The notes: a model not told the origin generated them from the sequence alone. DNA of 64,000 bases from Haloglomus halophilum (GCF_024298885.1 NZ_CP101166.1:682001-746000); one strand, 5' to 3'; positions 17,033 to 25,926 are shown, numbered from the stretch's first letter. Numbers and translations: made by a program.

Positions 17033-17566
17033 ATGCTGCGGCCACCGTTCCCGCTCCCGCTCCCGAGCCTCGGACGGCGTGACCCGCCGGCAGTGCCGGT
17101 CAACGACTCGCTCGACGAGTACGCCGACTGGCTCCGCGGGTCGCGGCTCCGGCGCCTGACGGTCTCGAAGACCGTCGTCGACGAGGTGCCCGACGAGTTC
17201 ACGCGGACCCGCCTCGCCGCCGTCCGCGAGGACGCCCTTGCCAGCTACCGCGACGGCCGCCGCCGCGACAGCGTCCACGTCGTCGAGTACCCGGACCGCT
17301 GGGAGCTCCACATCGACCGGTACAACCCTCGGTACGAGCCACTCGGCCACGTCCTCGTCGACGCGCCCGAGCAGACCGCCGAGGCGGTCGGCGAGGCGCT
17401 CGGCCTGGACCGGGTGCTGGGCTTCGGCCGGCGCGTCGGGCGCGTCGCGGGCGCCGCGCGGGAGAACGGGGACGACACGGATGTCGACGCCGACTCCGAC
17501 GAGGCCGAAGCCGAGGACGGGGGCGCCGAGGCTACTGGAACGGACGGAACCGCAGAAGCGAACTGA
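17033..17566 (+). CDS. Haloarchaeal hypothetical protein
   Basis: A 177-residue protein. Residues 25-120 are a mixed alpha/beta region (DSLDEYADWLRGSRLRRLTV, DSVHVVEYPDRWELHIDRYNP, GHVLVDAPEQ) that looks like a compact conserved domain. The last 35 residues are a low-complexity Asp/Glu/Ala tail. There are no signal peptide or catalytic motifs. An ATG start at 17033 is assumed; the Pro-rich first 20 residues may not be native, and an internal GTG before NDSLDEY is possible. Confidence 0.6.
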   Translation: MLRPPFPLPLPSLGRRDPPAVPVNDSLDEYADWLRGSRLRRLTVSKTVVDEVPDEFTRTRLAAVREDALASYRDGRRRDSVHVVEYPDRWELHIDRYNPRYEPLGHVLVDAPEQTAEAVGEALGLDRVLGFGRRVGRVAGAARENGDDTDVDADSDEAEAEDGGAEATGTDGTAEAN

Positions 17567-17590
17567 GCCGCGAACCGGAGCGTCAGGGGA

Positions 17591-17926
17591 TTAGGTGCCG
17601 GCACTGCTGTCGCCGCTCCCGCCACGCTCGGCGGGACTCGGCTTCTCGTCACCGCCGGGCGTCACGCCGGAGACGGCCTCGCCGAGCGACTCGATGGAGC
17701 CGTCCAGGAAGCCGCCGATTCCGTCGTGGATGTCACCCACGAAGTCCGGAACCACATCCGGCAGGCCACCCGGCGGGCCCACGTTCACGTCCACGCTCGG
17801 GCCCGTGTCGCCGTCCTGGTCGTCGGCCGGTACGTCGTCGGGTGCCTGGCCCGGGGTCGCGGCGGCCGCGCCGGCGCCCAGTACGAGCAGCGCCAGCAGG
17901 GCCGCGATGATGTGTCGCAGATTCAT
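17591..17926 (-). CDS. Small secreted protein with Sec signal peptide
   Basis: A 111-residue protein that begins MNLRHIIAALLALLVLGAGAA, a Sec-type signal with an AAA-ATP cleavage region near residue 22. The mature part is acidic and Gly/Pro-rich with PGGLPDVVPDFVGDIHDGI. No cell-wall anchor is visible. The function is unknown. Confidence 0.6.
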   Translation of the reverse strand: MNLRHIIAALLALLVLGAGAAAATPGQAPDDVPADDQDGDTGPSVDVNVGPPGGLPDVVPDFVGDIHDGIGGFLDGSIESLGEAVSGVTPGGDEKPSPAERGGSGDSSAGT

Positions 17927-18112
17927 GTTCGTTGCCTCCACCCCCATCTGGGCACCGGGCCTACTTGAGGGGATGAACTCGTTCAGACCGTTCGGCCCTT
18001 TCGTGGCCTGTTGAACGTGAAAACGGCAGATCTGAAGCATCTGAACGGAGCACGAGCCGCCGATACCAGGACATCGTGGCCGCCGGATATATACGCGTGA
18101 ACGGACGGCGGC

Positions 18113-18391
18113 TCAGCCACCGTCGGCGAGCGTGACCTGCTCGCCGGGCGGGTCCTCGTCACGCGAGACCCAGAACGCGACCCGCCGCGCGACCAGATAG
18201 CCGTCCACCGTGTCGTCCTGCGGGTGGGCGTCCTGGACCCACACCGTCCGCTCCTCGCCGAGGTCGCTGGCCCACTCCCGGGCGGCCTGCTTCGAGTCGA
18301 AGTCACGGCGGGCCCCCCGGTCACGGACCCACTCGCCGGCCGTGACGCTGGCCTGCCGGGCCGAACGCTTCACCGCGACGACGTAGCTCAC
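18113..18391 (-). CDS. Small conserved hypothetical protein
   Basis: A 92-residue protein with a leaderless GTG start at 18391. An AAGCTTTTGC stretch lies 22-32 bases upstream on the minus strand, and the sequence from SYVVAVKRS is the conserved-looking start. It contains DFDSKQAAREWASDLG and VWVQDAHPQDDTVDGYLVAR, suggesting a small alpha/beta domain. It is divergent from the DUF151 gene with a 61-bp shared promoter region. Confidence 0.6.
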   Translation of the reverse strand: MSYVVAVKRSARQASVTAGEWVRDRGARRDFDSKQAAREWASDLGEERTVWVQDAHPQDDTVDGYLVARRVAFWVSRDEDPPGEQVTLADGG

Positions 18392-18452
18392 ACTCGTGGC
18401 TACACGGGGTGTGGCAAAAGCTTTCACGACCCTCGCGGAAGCATGTGTAGGG

Positions 18453-18929
18453 ATGGCACACGAGGCCACGGTCAGGGGACTCGGCGTCGGCATCGGCGAG
18501 GACGGTCCGGAGACGCCGGTGGTGTTGCTCGCCGCCGACGGGCGGGTCGTTCCGATATTCATCAGCGCGGACCAGGCACAGTCCATCGGCCACGCACTTC
18601 GAGGCGAGCCGTTCAAACGACCGCTCACGCACGACCTGTTCGTCGACATGGTCGCGGAGTTCGGCGGCGCCGTCGACCGCGTCCGCATCGACGGGCTCGC
18701 CGAGGGGACCTTCCTCGCGAAGCTCGACGCCGAGCAGTACACGAACGGCGAGCGCCGGACGGCCACCTTCGACGCCCGGCCCTCCGACGCCATCGCCGTC
18801 GCGCTCCGGGTCGACTGCCCGATACTCGTCGACGAGGACGTGCTCGACCGGGCGGGGCGCTCGCCGGACCAGTTCGACATCCGGCAGGAGCCCGGACAGG
18901 GGCCCGAACGGGACCGCAGCGAGGAGTGA
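18453..18929 (+). CDS. Bifunctional nuclease (BFN/DUF151) family protein, copy 1
   Basis: A 158-residue DUF151 protein. Family features are VVLLAADGRVVPIFISADQAQSI, THDLFVDMVAEFGGAVDRVRI, GTFLAKL and DARPSDAIAVALR. Plant members have been described as nucleases, but archaeal activity is not established. A second copy lies at 33716-34300. Confidence 0.85.
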   Translation: MAHEATVRGLGVGIGEDGPETPVVLLAADGRVVPIFISADQAQSIGHALRGEPFKRPLTHDLFVDMVAEFGGAVDRVRIDGLAEGTFLAKLDAEQYTNGERRTATFDARPSDAIAVALRVDCPILVDEDVLDRAGRSPDQFDIRQEPGQGPERDRSEE

Positions 18930-19218
18930 GCGGACGGCGTTGGCCGTTCTGGGTCTGTTGGAATCCTCACCCGGTGATAGGTTTCTGCAGCCGCACTGAA
19001 TAGATAGCGCTCAGTCAGCAAGAGCACGGTTAGGCAGCACGAAACCGTGCTGGTCACGATGAGACGCATGATCGGGCCTCGAAATCCTCGTGGCAAACGA
19101 ATGGTAGCCTCGAAAGAAGCAGAGTCTTTGGTTCATGCAGGCCCCGGCCTGAATATCATATAAACTCCTGGCTATACGAAGGAATCGTTGTTAGCAGCCC
19201 CGCCTCGGACTCGTCCAC
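18930..19218. other. Gene-free boundary of an accessory cluster, with a 9-bp inverted repeat
   Basis: No gene is visible. AGCACGGTT at 19023-19031 is repeated inverted at 19043-19051 with an 11-base loop. The base composition becomes more AT-rich than the flanking core genes. A TATA-like ATCATATAAAC at 19154-19163 probably drives the downstream operon with a leader of about 30 bases. It could be a decayed mobile-element edge, but no transposase remnant is readable. Confidence 0.4.
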
Positions 19219-19509
19219 ATGTCGTCAGACTGGACGGACCCCTCGGATGGGAACACGACCCCTTGCGAGGCTGTACCAGATGTCGAGGGAGCCAGCCCAG
19301 CCGTAGAGTGTTGTATCGATAATCTGGACTCCGAGAGCCGCCGGGCAATCGAGGCCAGTGACAAGTCGGTCGACGTTCGGTACTGTCTCCAACGGTGTGG
19401 ACGCTGCTACAAGGAACCGTTCTTCGTCGTCGATGGTGAGGCAATCACCGGAGCCGACCACTCAACGCTTCTCGAAACGCTGGAGTCCGGGGTGACCCAC
19501 GATGCGTGA
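19219..19509 (+). CDS. DUF1450 family Cys-rich protein
   Basis: A 96-residue protein matching the DUF1450 (YuzB-like) fold. The conserved Cys cluster is VECCIDNL and CLQRCGRCYKEPFFVVDGE, followed by a thioredoxin-like ADHSTLLETLE end. The cysteines could bind a metal or act in redox chemistry. It overlaps the sulfatase start by eight bases and so leads that operon, which may indicate a role in sulfatase function or sulfur handling (inference). Confidence 0.75.
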   Translation: MSSDWTDPSDGNTTPCEAVPDVEGASPAVECCIDNLDSESRRAIEASDKSVDVRYCLQRCGRCYKEPFFVVDGEAITGADHSTLLETLESGVTHDA

Positions 19510-21109
19510 CCTGAACGTCCTCTTCATCTCGATCGATAGCCTCCGGCGGGACATGCTCGGGGCCTACGAGTCCCCGTTCGACTGGGTCACCGAGATGGGA
19601 GTTGAGACTCCCAACCTCGATCAGTTCGCCGAGAAGGCCATCACGTTCGACAACCACTACGCCGGGAGCCTCCCGTGTATGCCGGCCCGCCGGGAGTGGG
19701 ATACTGGGATTCAGGAGTTCCTCTGGCGGGGCTGGGGACCGATCGAGGCGTACGACACGACACTCGCCGAGAAGGCCCGCAACGCTGGCGTGCTAACGAA
19801 GCTACTCACGGACCACTTCCATCTCTTCCAGCACGGCTCAAGCGGATACTACGAGGACTACCACGGGTTCGAGTTCGTCCGTGGACACGAGGACGACCTC
19901 TGGAAGACACAGCCGTACGAGGCCGACGAGGGGCTCTTGCAACAGGTCGGCTACGATTTCGGCGGGGAGCAGGCTGAAACGACTGCGGAGGTGACGGATG
20001 CCGCAGCGAACCCCAATCACGTTCTCGACCCCTACGATCTGGAACACTATCGGCCGCGCTGGAAATACGTCCGCAACGTCGCAGAGTTCGATGACGAGGA
20101 CGAGACGGATTTCTTCGCCGCGAAGGTGTTCTCCAGGGCGGCCGACTGGCTCCGGACCACCAGCGGATGGGACCAGTGGTTACTTCGGATCGACGAGTTC
20201 GACGTCCATGAGCCGTTCCACTGCCCGGAGCCGTACGCCTCGATGTATACGGACGAGGACCCGCGTGACCCGGAGCTACCCGTCTGGCCATACTATGGCC
20301 GGACGGACAGAGGGCAAGCGGCGCTCACTGACCGCGAGCTGTCGTTCATCCGCTCGCAGTTCGCCGGGAAGGTGACCATGGTCGACACCTGGCTTGGCCG
20401 TGTCTTCGATGCGCTCGACGAGCAGGACCTCTGGGACGAGACGGCCGTCGTCATCACGTCCGATCACGGGTTCCTCCTCGGCGAACACGGCTGGATCGGG
20501 AAGATGAGTCCGGACTTCGACCTCGTCGCGAAGACGCCGCTGTTCGTCTGGCACCCGGATAGCCCCGAGTCGGGCTCGACTGTCGAGGCACTGACCTCGG
20601 CCGTCGACCTGCACGCGACGGTTCTCGACCTTCTGGGTGCCGAGAGCGACACCGGGACACACAGCGAGAGCCTGCTCCCGACCATCCAGGGAGAAGCCAC
20701 GGAACACCGGGACTGGGCGCTCTACGGCTGGTGGCACTCGGATATCAACGTCACCGATGGAACACACACCTACATGGCACCCATACAGGAGGATGTCCCG
20801 TTGTACAACTACTCGACGATGCAGATGAGAGCACAGAGTCCGTTCACTCCGACAAGCGGCTACGAGGGTGCGGAGTCGGGGCCGTTCCTCCCGTACACCG
20901 ACGTCCCGGTCTGGCGACAGCAGTACCCCTCGGCATCCCTGGTTCGGCAGCCCAGACTGTACGATACCGACGCTGACCCGCGCCAGTCCGACAACATCGT
21001 GACCGAATCACCGTCGGTGAAGACGGAGATGGAGGAACTACTGCAGGACGCGCTCGAGACCATGGAGGCTCCCGAGGAGGTCTTCGAGCAGTACGGAATC
21101 GATCGGTGA
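19502..21109 (+). CDS. Type I (formylglycine) sulfatase
   Basis: A 535-residue alkaline phosphatase-superfamily enzyme that hydrolyses sulfate esters. The N-terminal strand LFISIDSLRRDML has the metal ligand Asp12. The sulfatase signature CMPAR starts at Cys59, the residue converted to formylglycine. VVITSDHGFLLGEHGWIGK supplies further metal ligands. No signal peptide is seen, so it appears cytoplasmic and the substrate would need import, consistent with a permease downstream. No formylglycine-generating enzyme is in the window. Codon use is less GC-biased than in flanking genes. Confidence 0.88.
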   Translation: MRDLNVLFISIDSLRRDMLGAYESPFDWVTEMGVETPNLDQFAEKAITFDNHYAGSLPCMPARREWDTGIQEFLWRGWGPIEAYDTTLAEKARNAGVLTKLLTDHFHLFQHGSSGYYEDYHGFEFVRGHEDDLWKTQPYEADEGLLQQVGYDFGGEQAETTAEVTDAAANPNHVLDPYDLEHYRPRWKYVRNVAEFDDEDETDFFAAKVFSRAADWLRTTSGWDQWLLRIDEFDVHEPFHCPEPYASMYTDEDPRDPELPVWPYYGRTDRGQAALTDRELSFIRSQFAGKVTMVDTWLGRVFDALDEQDLWDETAVVITSDHGFLLGEHGWIGKMSPDFDLVAKTPLFVWHPDSPESGSTVEALTSAVDLHATVLDLLGAESDTGTHSESLLPTIQGEATEHRDWALYGWWHSDINVTDGTHTYMAPIQEDVPLYNYSTMQMRAQSPFTPTSGYEGAESGPFLPYTDVPVWRQQYPSASLVRQPRLYDTDADPRQSDNIVTESPSVKTEMEELLQDALETMEAPEEVFEQYGIDR

Positions 21110-21185
21110 GATGCCCGGACGAATCACTCATGCCCGATTGCTTGTCTCCCCGAGCGTTGATGGGCCTCGGAGATAATCGGGTATC

Positions 21186-21869
21186 ATGCGATTTGCTACG
21201 TTCACGTTCCGGCATCCCGATGGGGGGCTGCAATCGCTCGGCAGGGCCTTCGCCAGTGCCGATGACGTGGCCCGGGTCGCGGTCCACTCCCAGCGGTTAC
21301 TCGACGATGGGCAGGCGATCTACCTGTACGAACTTGTCGGGGATGCTGGAACTGTCCGGGATGTCCTCGACGAGACCGATATCGCCACCAGCTATCAGGT
21401 GGTCCAGGGAACGGAGTCCGTGTTCGCGTATATCCACTTCGAGCCGACGCCGACTGCCGAGCAGCTCCTCCGGGCACCGGGAGAGTACGGGCTCCTCATC
21501 GAAGGGCCGGTGACTATCCGAGACGACGGAACCCTCGAGATCACGCTCGTCGGCGAGGAGGAAGACATCAGGAAGGCGTTCTCCTCGCCCCCTGACGATC
21601 TCACGGTATCAGTCAAGCGCGTCGGTGACTACCATCCCGGTGCAGAGCAGCTGTTCACGAACCTGAGCGAGCGCCAGCGTGAGGTGCTTCGGACGGCCCA
21701 CGAACTCGGATACTACCAGGACCCGCGTCAGGTTACACATCAGGATATCGCCAGCGAGCTGGATTGCACGCCGTCGAACGTCGGTGACATCCTCCGCCGT
21801 ATCGAGAACAACATCATCGGCGAGATAATGACTGCCCAGTTCGGAGCTACGTCCGGCAACCCTTCCTGA
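21186..21869 (+). CDS. HTH-10 (bat-type) transcriptional regulator
   Basis: A 227-residue haloarchaeal regulator. The N-terminal 150 residues are the ligand/multimer domain common to the group (MRFATFTFRHPDGG start). The C-terminal HTH-10 starts at LSERQREVLRTAHELGYYQDPRQ and continues DIASELDCTPSNVGDILRRIE. It lies between two sulfatase genes on the same strand and is the likely local regulator. Confidence 0.87.
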   Translation: MRFATFTFRHPDGGLQSLGRAFASADDVARVAVHSQRLLDDGQAIYLYELVGDAGTVRDVLDETDIATSYQVVQGTESVFAYIHFEPTPTAEQLLRAPGEYGLLIEGPVTIRDDGTLEITLVGEEEDIRKAFSSPPDDLTVSVKRVGDYHPGAEQLFTNLSERQREVLRTAHELGYYQDPRQVTHQDIASELDCTPSNVGDILRRIENNIIGEIMTAQFGATSGNPS

Positions 21870-21963
21870 TTCCGTCCCGTCTCCGCCAGAACATCTGCCC
21901 GGATATGAATGTCTTTGCATGCGGAGGAACGGGCGTTAGTCACAGACCCTCACACCCAGTCCT

Positions 21964-23211
21964 ATGCCACACTCCGGCATCAGCCCATTCGAGATCGACA
22001 TGTTCGTCGACCATCTCGATGGTCCCGTCGAGGTGACCGACGGCGTCTACTACTACGCTGAGTTCAGCGGTGTGACCGCCTTCGAGACCGAGGAGGGCCT
22101 CGTCCTCGTCGACACCGGTCTCGAGGATAACGCCCCGGCCCTCGCCGAGACGATCCGTACGGAAACTGACCAGCCCGTCGACACCGTCGTCTACACGCAC
22201 GGACACCTCGACCATGCATTCGGATTGGAGGCGTTCCTGCTCGAAGACCAGTCGGACCCGAGGGTCATCGCTCACGAGAACATGCCGGCTCGGTTCGACC
22301 GCTACGAGCGGACTTCCGGCCACAACGAGGCGATAAACGCCCGTCAGTTCGGTGGCACTGCGGCCGAACAATCAGCTGGTGATGGCGAGAGCCAGTTTCG
22401 GTGGCCCGAGTATCCGCCCACGATCTGCTACCGTGACGAACTGACCCTCGATATCGGAGGGCTCACCTTCGAGGTCCGCCATTCGAGGGGCGAGACGGAT
22501 GACCACTCGTGGGTCTACTGCCCCGAGAAGGATGTCCTCTGTACGGGTGACTTCCACATCAATGTCGCACCGAATCCGGGCAACCCACAGAAGGTTCAGC
22601 GCTACCCGGAGGAGTGGGCCGAAACGCTCCGTGAGATGGCGGCGCTGGCCCCGCACCACCTCTGTCCAGGGCATGGCGAGCCCGTCGTTGACGCACCCGA
22701 CGAGATCCAGAACCGGTTGGGGAGTTCGGCCGAGTATCTCGAATCGATCGTCGAGCAGACCATCGACGCGTTGAACGACGGCTCGCCACCGCATGTCGAC
22801 ATCATCCACGAGGTCGATGCGCCCGACTGCGACGCCCCGTGGCTCGCAGAAACGTACGACGAGAGCGAGTTCATCGCGCGGAACGTGATCCGGCGCTACG
22901 GCGGCTGGTGGTCGGGACGTCCATCGGAACTCAAACCCGCACCGCGCGAGCGTCTCGCGTCGGAACTTGCCTCGCTGGCGGGCGGCGCCGACGTGCTGGC
23001 CGACAGAGCGCTCGCGCTTGCCGACGAGGACGTGCGACTGTCCTGTCATCTAGCCGATTTCGCCCTCGAAGCGGCGCCGGGGAACGAATCTGTACAAGCA
23101 GCTGTTGCGGAGATCTACAGACATCGCGCCAGCGAGGAACGCAACCTCATGTCGGGGAACCTCTATGCGGCGGCGGCCGCGTACGCAAGCGAGGGGCGAC
23201 CGTTCAGATGA
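21964..23211 (+). CDS. Alkylsulfatase-type metallo-beta-lactamase-fold hydrolase
   Basis: A 415-residue enzyme resembling SdsA1/BDS1 alkylsulfatases. The MBL domain (about 1-250) has the Zn motif THGHLDH at residues 78-84, VLCTGDFHIN and LCPGHGEPV. The C-terminal segment RRYGGWWSGRPSELKPAP...GGADVLADRALAL matches the alkylsulfatase dimerisation domain. The SCP2-like third domain of SdsA1 is absent. It is predicted to cleave C-O bonds of alkyl sulfates by a route unrelated to the FGly sulfatase upstream. Confidence 0.82.
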   Translation: MPHSGISPFEIDMFVDHLDGPVEVTDGVYYYAEFSGVTAFETEEGLVLVDTGLEDNAPALAETIRTETDQPVDTVVYTHGHLDHAFGLEAFLLEDQSDPRVIAHENMPARFDRYERTSGHNEAINARQFGGTAAEQSAGDGESQFRWPEYPPTICYRDELTLDIGGLTFEVRHSRGETDDHSWVYCPEKDVLCTGDFHINVAPNPGNPQKVQRYPEEWAETLREMAALAPHHLCPGHGEPVVDAPDEIQNRLGSSAEYLESIVEQTIDALNDGSPPHVDIIHEVDAPDCDAPWLAETYDESEFIARNVIRRYGGWWSGRPSELKPAPRERLASELASLAGGADVLADRALALADEDVRLSCHLADFALEAAPGNESVQAAVAEIYRHRASEERNLMSGNLYAAAAAYASEGRPFR

Positions 23212-23238
23212 TTCCGACGTGTACCTGTGGGGGGAATC

Positions 23239-24588
23239 ATGCGTAGGGACTTCGACCTGCTCTCGGGGCGGATCGGCGTGGTAGAGGCAACGGCGCTACT
23301 CGTCGGAAACGTCATCGGAATCAGCATCTTCACGCTACCGGGACCGCTCGCCGCCGACGCCGGGCCACTCGTCGCGATCGGTATTCTGGTGGCGGCCATT
23401 CCGCTCGGGTTCGGGATCCTGATCAGCTTCCAACTCGGGAGCGCCATTCCCGTCGCCGGTGGAAACTACGTCTACGCGAGTCGATTGGTCCACCCATTCG
23501 CCGGATTTCTGATCCCGTGGCTGATTCTCCCCGGCGTGTGGGCTGGCCTCCTGTTCATCGGCGACGGGTTCGCGGAGTACGTCGGCGTCTTCCTATCCGT
23601 CCCTGACCTCGCTCTGGTCTATGCCCTGCTCGTGCCGTTCCTGGTGTTGAACATCGTCGGTATTCGACCCCTGGCCCGTGTCCAGCTCACACTCGTTGTC
23701 GTGCTGTTCGCGAGTATGCTGGTGTTCATCGTTCCTGGAGCGTTCTCCATCACCCCATCGAACTATACGCCCGCACTGCCGAACGGCGTGGCCCCCTTCG
23801 CTATCGCAGTGGTCTCGCTGTACTTCCCGCTCCGTGGCTTCGGGCTGATAACCGCCCTGGGTGAAGAGCTCACCGAGCCCGCACGGAACATCCCGCGGGT
23901 ACTCGGCTACAGCGCGGCCATCTCGCTGACGATGTTCGTCTCGCTGGTGGCGGTCCTCGTTGGCGTGGTCAATTGGCAGTCACTGGCTGGCGTCGACGCT
24001 GCCGTACTCGTCGCCGCTCGGACGTTCCTTCCCGACCCGGTAATCGTGGCCGTGGCGGTCGGCCCCGTCGTCGGCGGACTCACATCGCTCAGCACCACGT
24101 ACACCGGATTCTCGCGATCACTCATGCGAGCGGCTCGAGACGAACTGCTCCCTCGGCGGCTCGCGGACATCCACCCAGAGTTCGGAACGCCGCATGTGGC
24201 ACTACTGGTTCTCGGAATCCCACCGTTGGTGGTTGCGCCTGTTCGCCCCTCGCCAGTGATCCTCTCGATCTGGATCGCACTCGCGGTGCTCACCGCTGGG
24301 ACGCTCAAGGCCGTCGCACTATGGCGACTCCCGGCGGTGTATCCGGACCGCTACGCGGAGGCGCCGGTGACGTTCCCCCAGGGGATGCTCAAGACCGTGG
24401 CGGTTCTTGGTGCGCTCACGTCACTGGTGTTGGTGTTCGTCGTCGCCACACAGCTCCCCCAACTCCTCGGCGTCTTCCTCGGCCACATAGCCCTCGGGTA
24501 CATTGCATTCCGACTGCGGGTGCGCCAGCTGGCTGGCCGCGGGACGGACCTCCGATCTACCCTTCGTCAGCTGGCGTCCCACGAGTGA
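23239..24588 (+). CDS. APC-family permease
   Basis: A 449-residue transporter with about 12 membrane helices. It starts GRIGVVEATALLVGNVIGISIFTLPG, the usual unwound TM1 of amino-acid/polyamine/organocation permeases, and includes VAGGNYVYASRLVHPFAG and GEELTEPARNIPR. The ATG at 23239 is preferred over a GTG at 23227. It is the last gene of the sulfatase cluster, and may import an organosulfate, its amine or an amino-acid derivative. Substrate cannot be read. Confidence 0.82.
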   Translation: MRRDFDLLSGRIGVVEATALLVGNVIGISIFTLPGPLAADAGPLVAIGILVAAIPLGFGILISFQLGSAIPVAGGNYVYASRLVHPFAGFLIPWLILPGVWAGLLFIGDGFAEYVGVFLSVPDLALVYALLVPFLVLNIVGIRPLARVQLTLVVVLFASMLVFIVPGAFSITPSNYTPALPNGVAPFAIAVVSLYFPLRGFGLITALGEELTEPARNIPRVLGYSAAISLTMFVSLVAVLVGVVNWQSLAGVDAAVLVAARTFLPDPVIVAVAVGPVVGGLTSLSTTYTGFSRSLMRAARDELLPRRLADIHPEFGTPHVALLVLGIPPLVVAPVRPSPVILSIWIALAVLTAGTLKAVALWRLPAVYPDRYAEAPVTFPQGMLKTVAVLGALTSLVLVFVVATQLPQLLGVFLGHIALGYIAFRLRVRQLAGRGTDLRSTLRQLASHE

Positions 24589-24736
24589 GGCTCTCGAGTC
24601 GCGGTACTCCGGGGCTACGTCCGGTGCGACGAGGGGACCCCGCTTGCCGAATTGAGTGTCGTCGCGTACCACATCCACGCTCTGTCTCTTTCACGTCGTT
24701 ACTGTCAGCAGTTGAGGATTCAACAGGGTCGTCGTT

Positions 24737-24930
24737 CCGCATCCGCGCGCCGCAGGCGCGCGGTTCACCGGCCGGAGCGCCCGAAGGGCGCGGAGTCCGG
24801 CCTCTTTTCTGAACGTTTTCTGCCGTCATCAGAACGCGGCGCGTTCTGATTGCCCGTGGAATCGCGGCGCGATTCCACGACCGCGAGTGGTTCGCCGGCG
24901 GAGCCGGCGAACCCGAGCGGGAAAGAAGCT
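24737..24930 (-). repeat. Multi-hairpin element, copy A
   Basis: Starts one base beyond the npdG stop and contains five consecutive perfect or nested hairpins with 3-base loops: arms 24743-24751/24755-24763, 24770-24776/24796-24802 (enclosing 24777-24782/24786-24791), 24829-24837/24841-24849, 24856-24865/24869-24878 and 24889-24899/24903-24913. A conserved core (CTTTTCTGAACGTTTTCTGC, 24803-24822) is shared with copies B and C. The stretch 24589-24736 to its left shows nothing recognisable. Confidence 0.75.
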
Positions 24931-25593
24931 CTACTGGAACCTGACCCCGAGCCCGTGGAGCCCCTCGTTCTCGCTGGCGAGATTGACCAGCAGCGGCGTG
25001 ACTGCCTCCACCTCGCCGGCGTTGGCGATGCCGCCGCCGTCGAGCGCCCGCAGTCCCGCGATACCCTCGGTGATGTCCATCACGGTCCGCTTCGCGTCGT
25101 CGTCGTCGCCGACCACGACCGTGTCCCACTCGAACGTGGCGTCGAGGTCCGCCAGGCGGCCGGCCGGGAGGTTGTGGAAGGCACCGACGACGGGTACCTC
25201 GTCGGGTGCGGCATCACGCGCGAGCGCCGTCACGCTCCCGTGCCCAGGCGGGTTGTAGTGGAGGCCGTCCTCGTCACGTTTCATCCCGACAGCCGGTGTC
25301 ACGAGGACGCCCGTCAGCTCGTCGGCGACCGCCTCGATGGTGTCCGTGAGGTGGTAGGCCGGCACCGCCAGCACCACCACGTCCGCCCCCGCGGCGGCCT
25401 CGGGGTTCGCGTGGCCCGTCACCTCGGCCTCGGTGCCACGGCTGTCCAGCTCGTTCAGGTACTCCTCGGCCTTCGCCTCGGCCTTCGACGCCTCACGCGA
25501 GCCGATTCGAACCGCGTGGTTCGTGTCGTACGCCAGCCGGAGGGCGAGTCCCTCGCCGATGTCGCCGGTCCCGCCAAGCAGCGCGATATCCAT
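24931..25593 (-). CDS. npdG: F420H2:NADP+ oxidoreductase
   Basis: Transfers hydride between coenzyme F420 and NADP. The 220-residue Rossmann protein has MDIALLGGTGDIGEGLALRLA for dinucleotide binding, then IGSRE, DVVVLAVPAYHL, and the family's VVGAFHNLPAGRL region. The ATG at 25593 starts at the first strand. Upstream in-frame codons encode a non-conserved segment. Confidence 0.9.
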   Translation of the reverse strand: MDIALLGGTGDIGEGLALRLAYDTNHAVRIGSREASKAEAKAEEYLNELDSRGTEAEVTGHANPEAAAGADVVVLAVPAYHLTDTIEAVADELTGVLVTPAVGMKRDEDGLHYNPPGHGSVTALARDAAPDEVPVVGAFHNLPAGRLADLDATFEWDTVVVGDDDDAKRTVMDITEGIAGLRALDGGGIANAGEVEAVTPLLVNLASENEGLHGLGVRFQ

Positions 25594-25707
25594 ACCCGGA
25601 GCGAAGGGCGCCCACACGGTAGGGATTGTGCTCTCGGAACCCCTTGCCTCACGAGCGGTCGTGTGGTCCGGGGGCGGGACACCCACACCGGGCGGTTCGG
25701 CGGGTCA

Positions 25708-25926
25708 TCACTTCTCCCGCGGTGGCCCCGACCCGGTGACGGAACGGCGCTCGTCGGGTCCCTCGCGGTAGACGTAGATGTAGGAGGCGACGCCGGCGAC
25801 GATCACCACGATAGGCACGAACGGGGCTCGAACCATCGGGTCCGCCGGGAGCAGGTACAGCACCGGCGCCCCGAGCAGCGCCATCAGCACCATGGCGGTG
25901 AGCAGGGACCGAGCCAGGCGTGACAT
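25708..25926 (-). CDS. Small two-helix membrane protein
   Basis: A 72-residue protein with helices LLTAMVLMALLGAPVLYLL and FVPIVVIVAGVASYIYVY and a charged tail. No family assigned. It may be coupled to npdG (115-bp gap), but there is no direct sign. Confidence 0.6.
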   Translation of the reverse strand: MSRLARSLLTAMVLMALLGAPVLYLLPADPMVRAPFVPIVVIVAGVASYIYVYREGPDERRSVTGSGPPREK

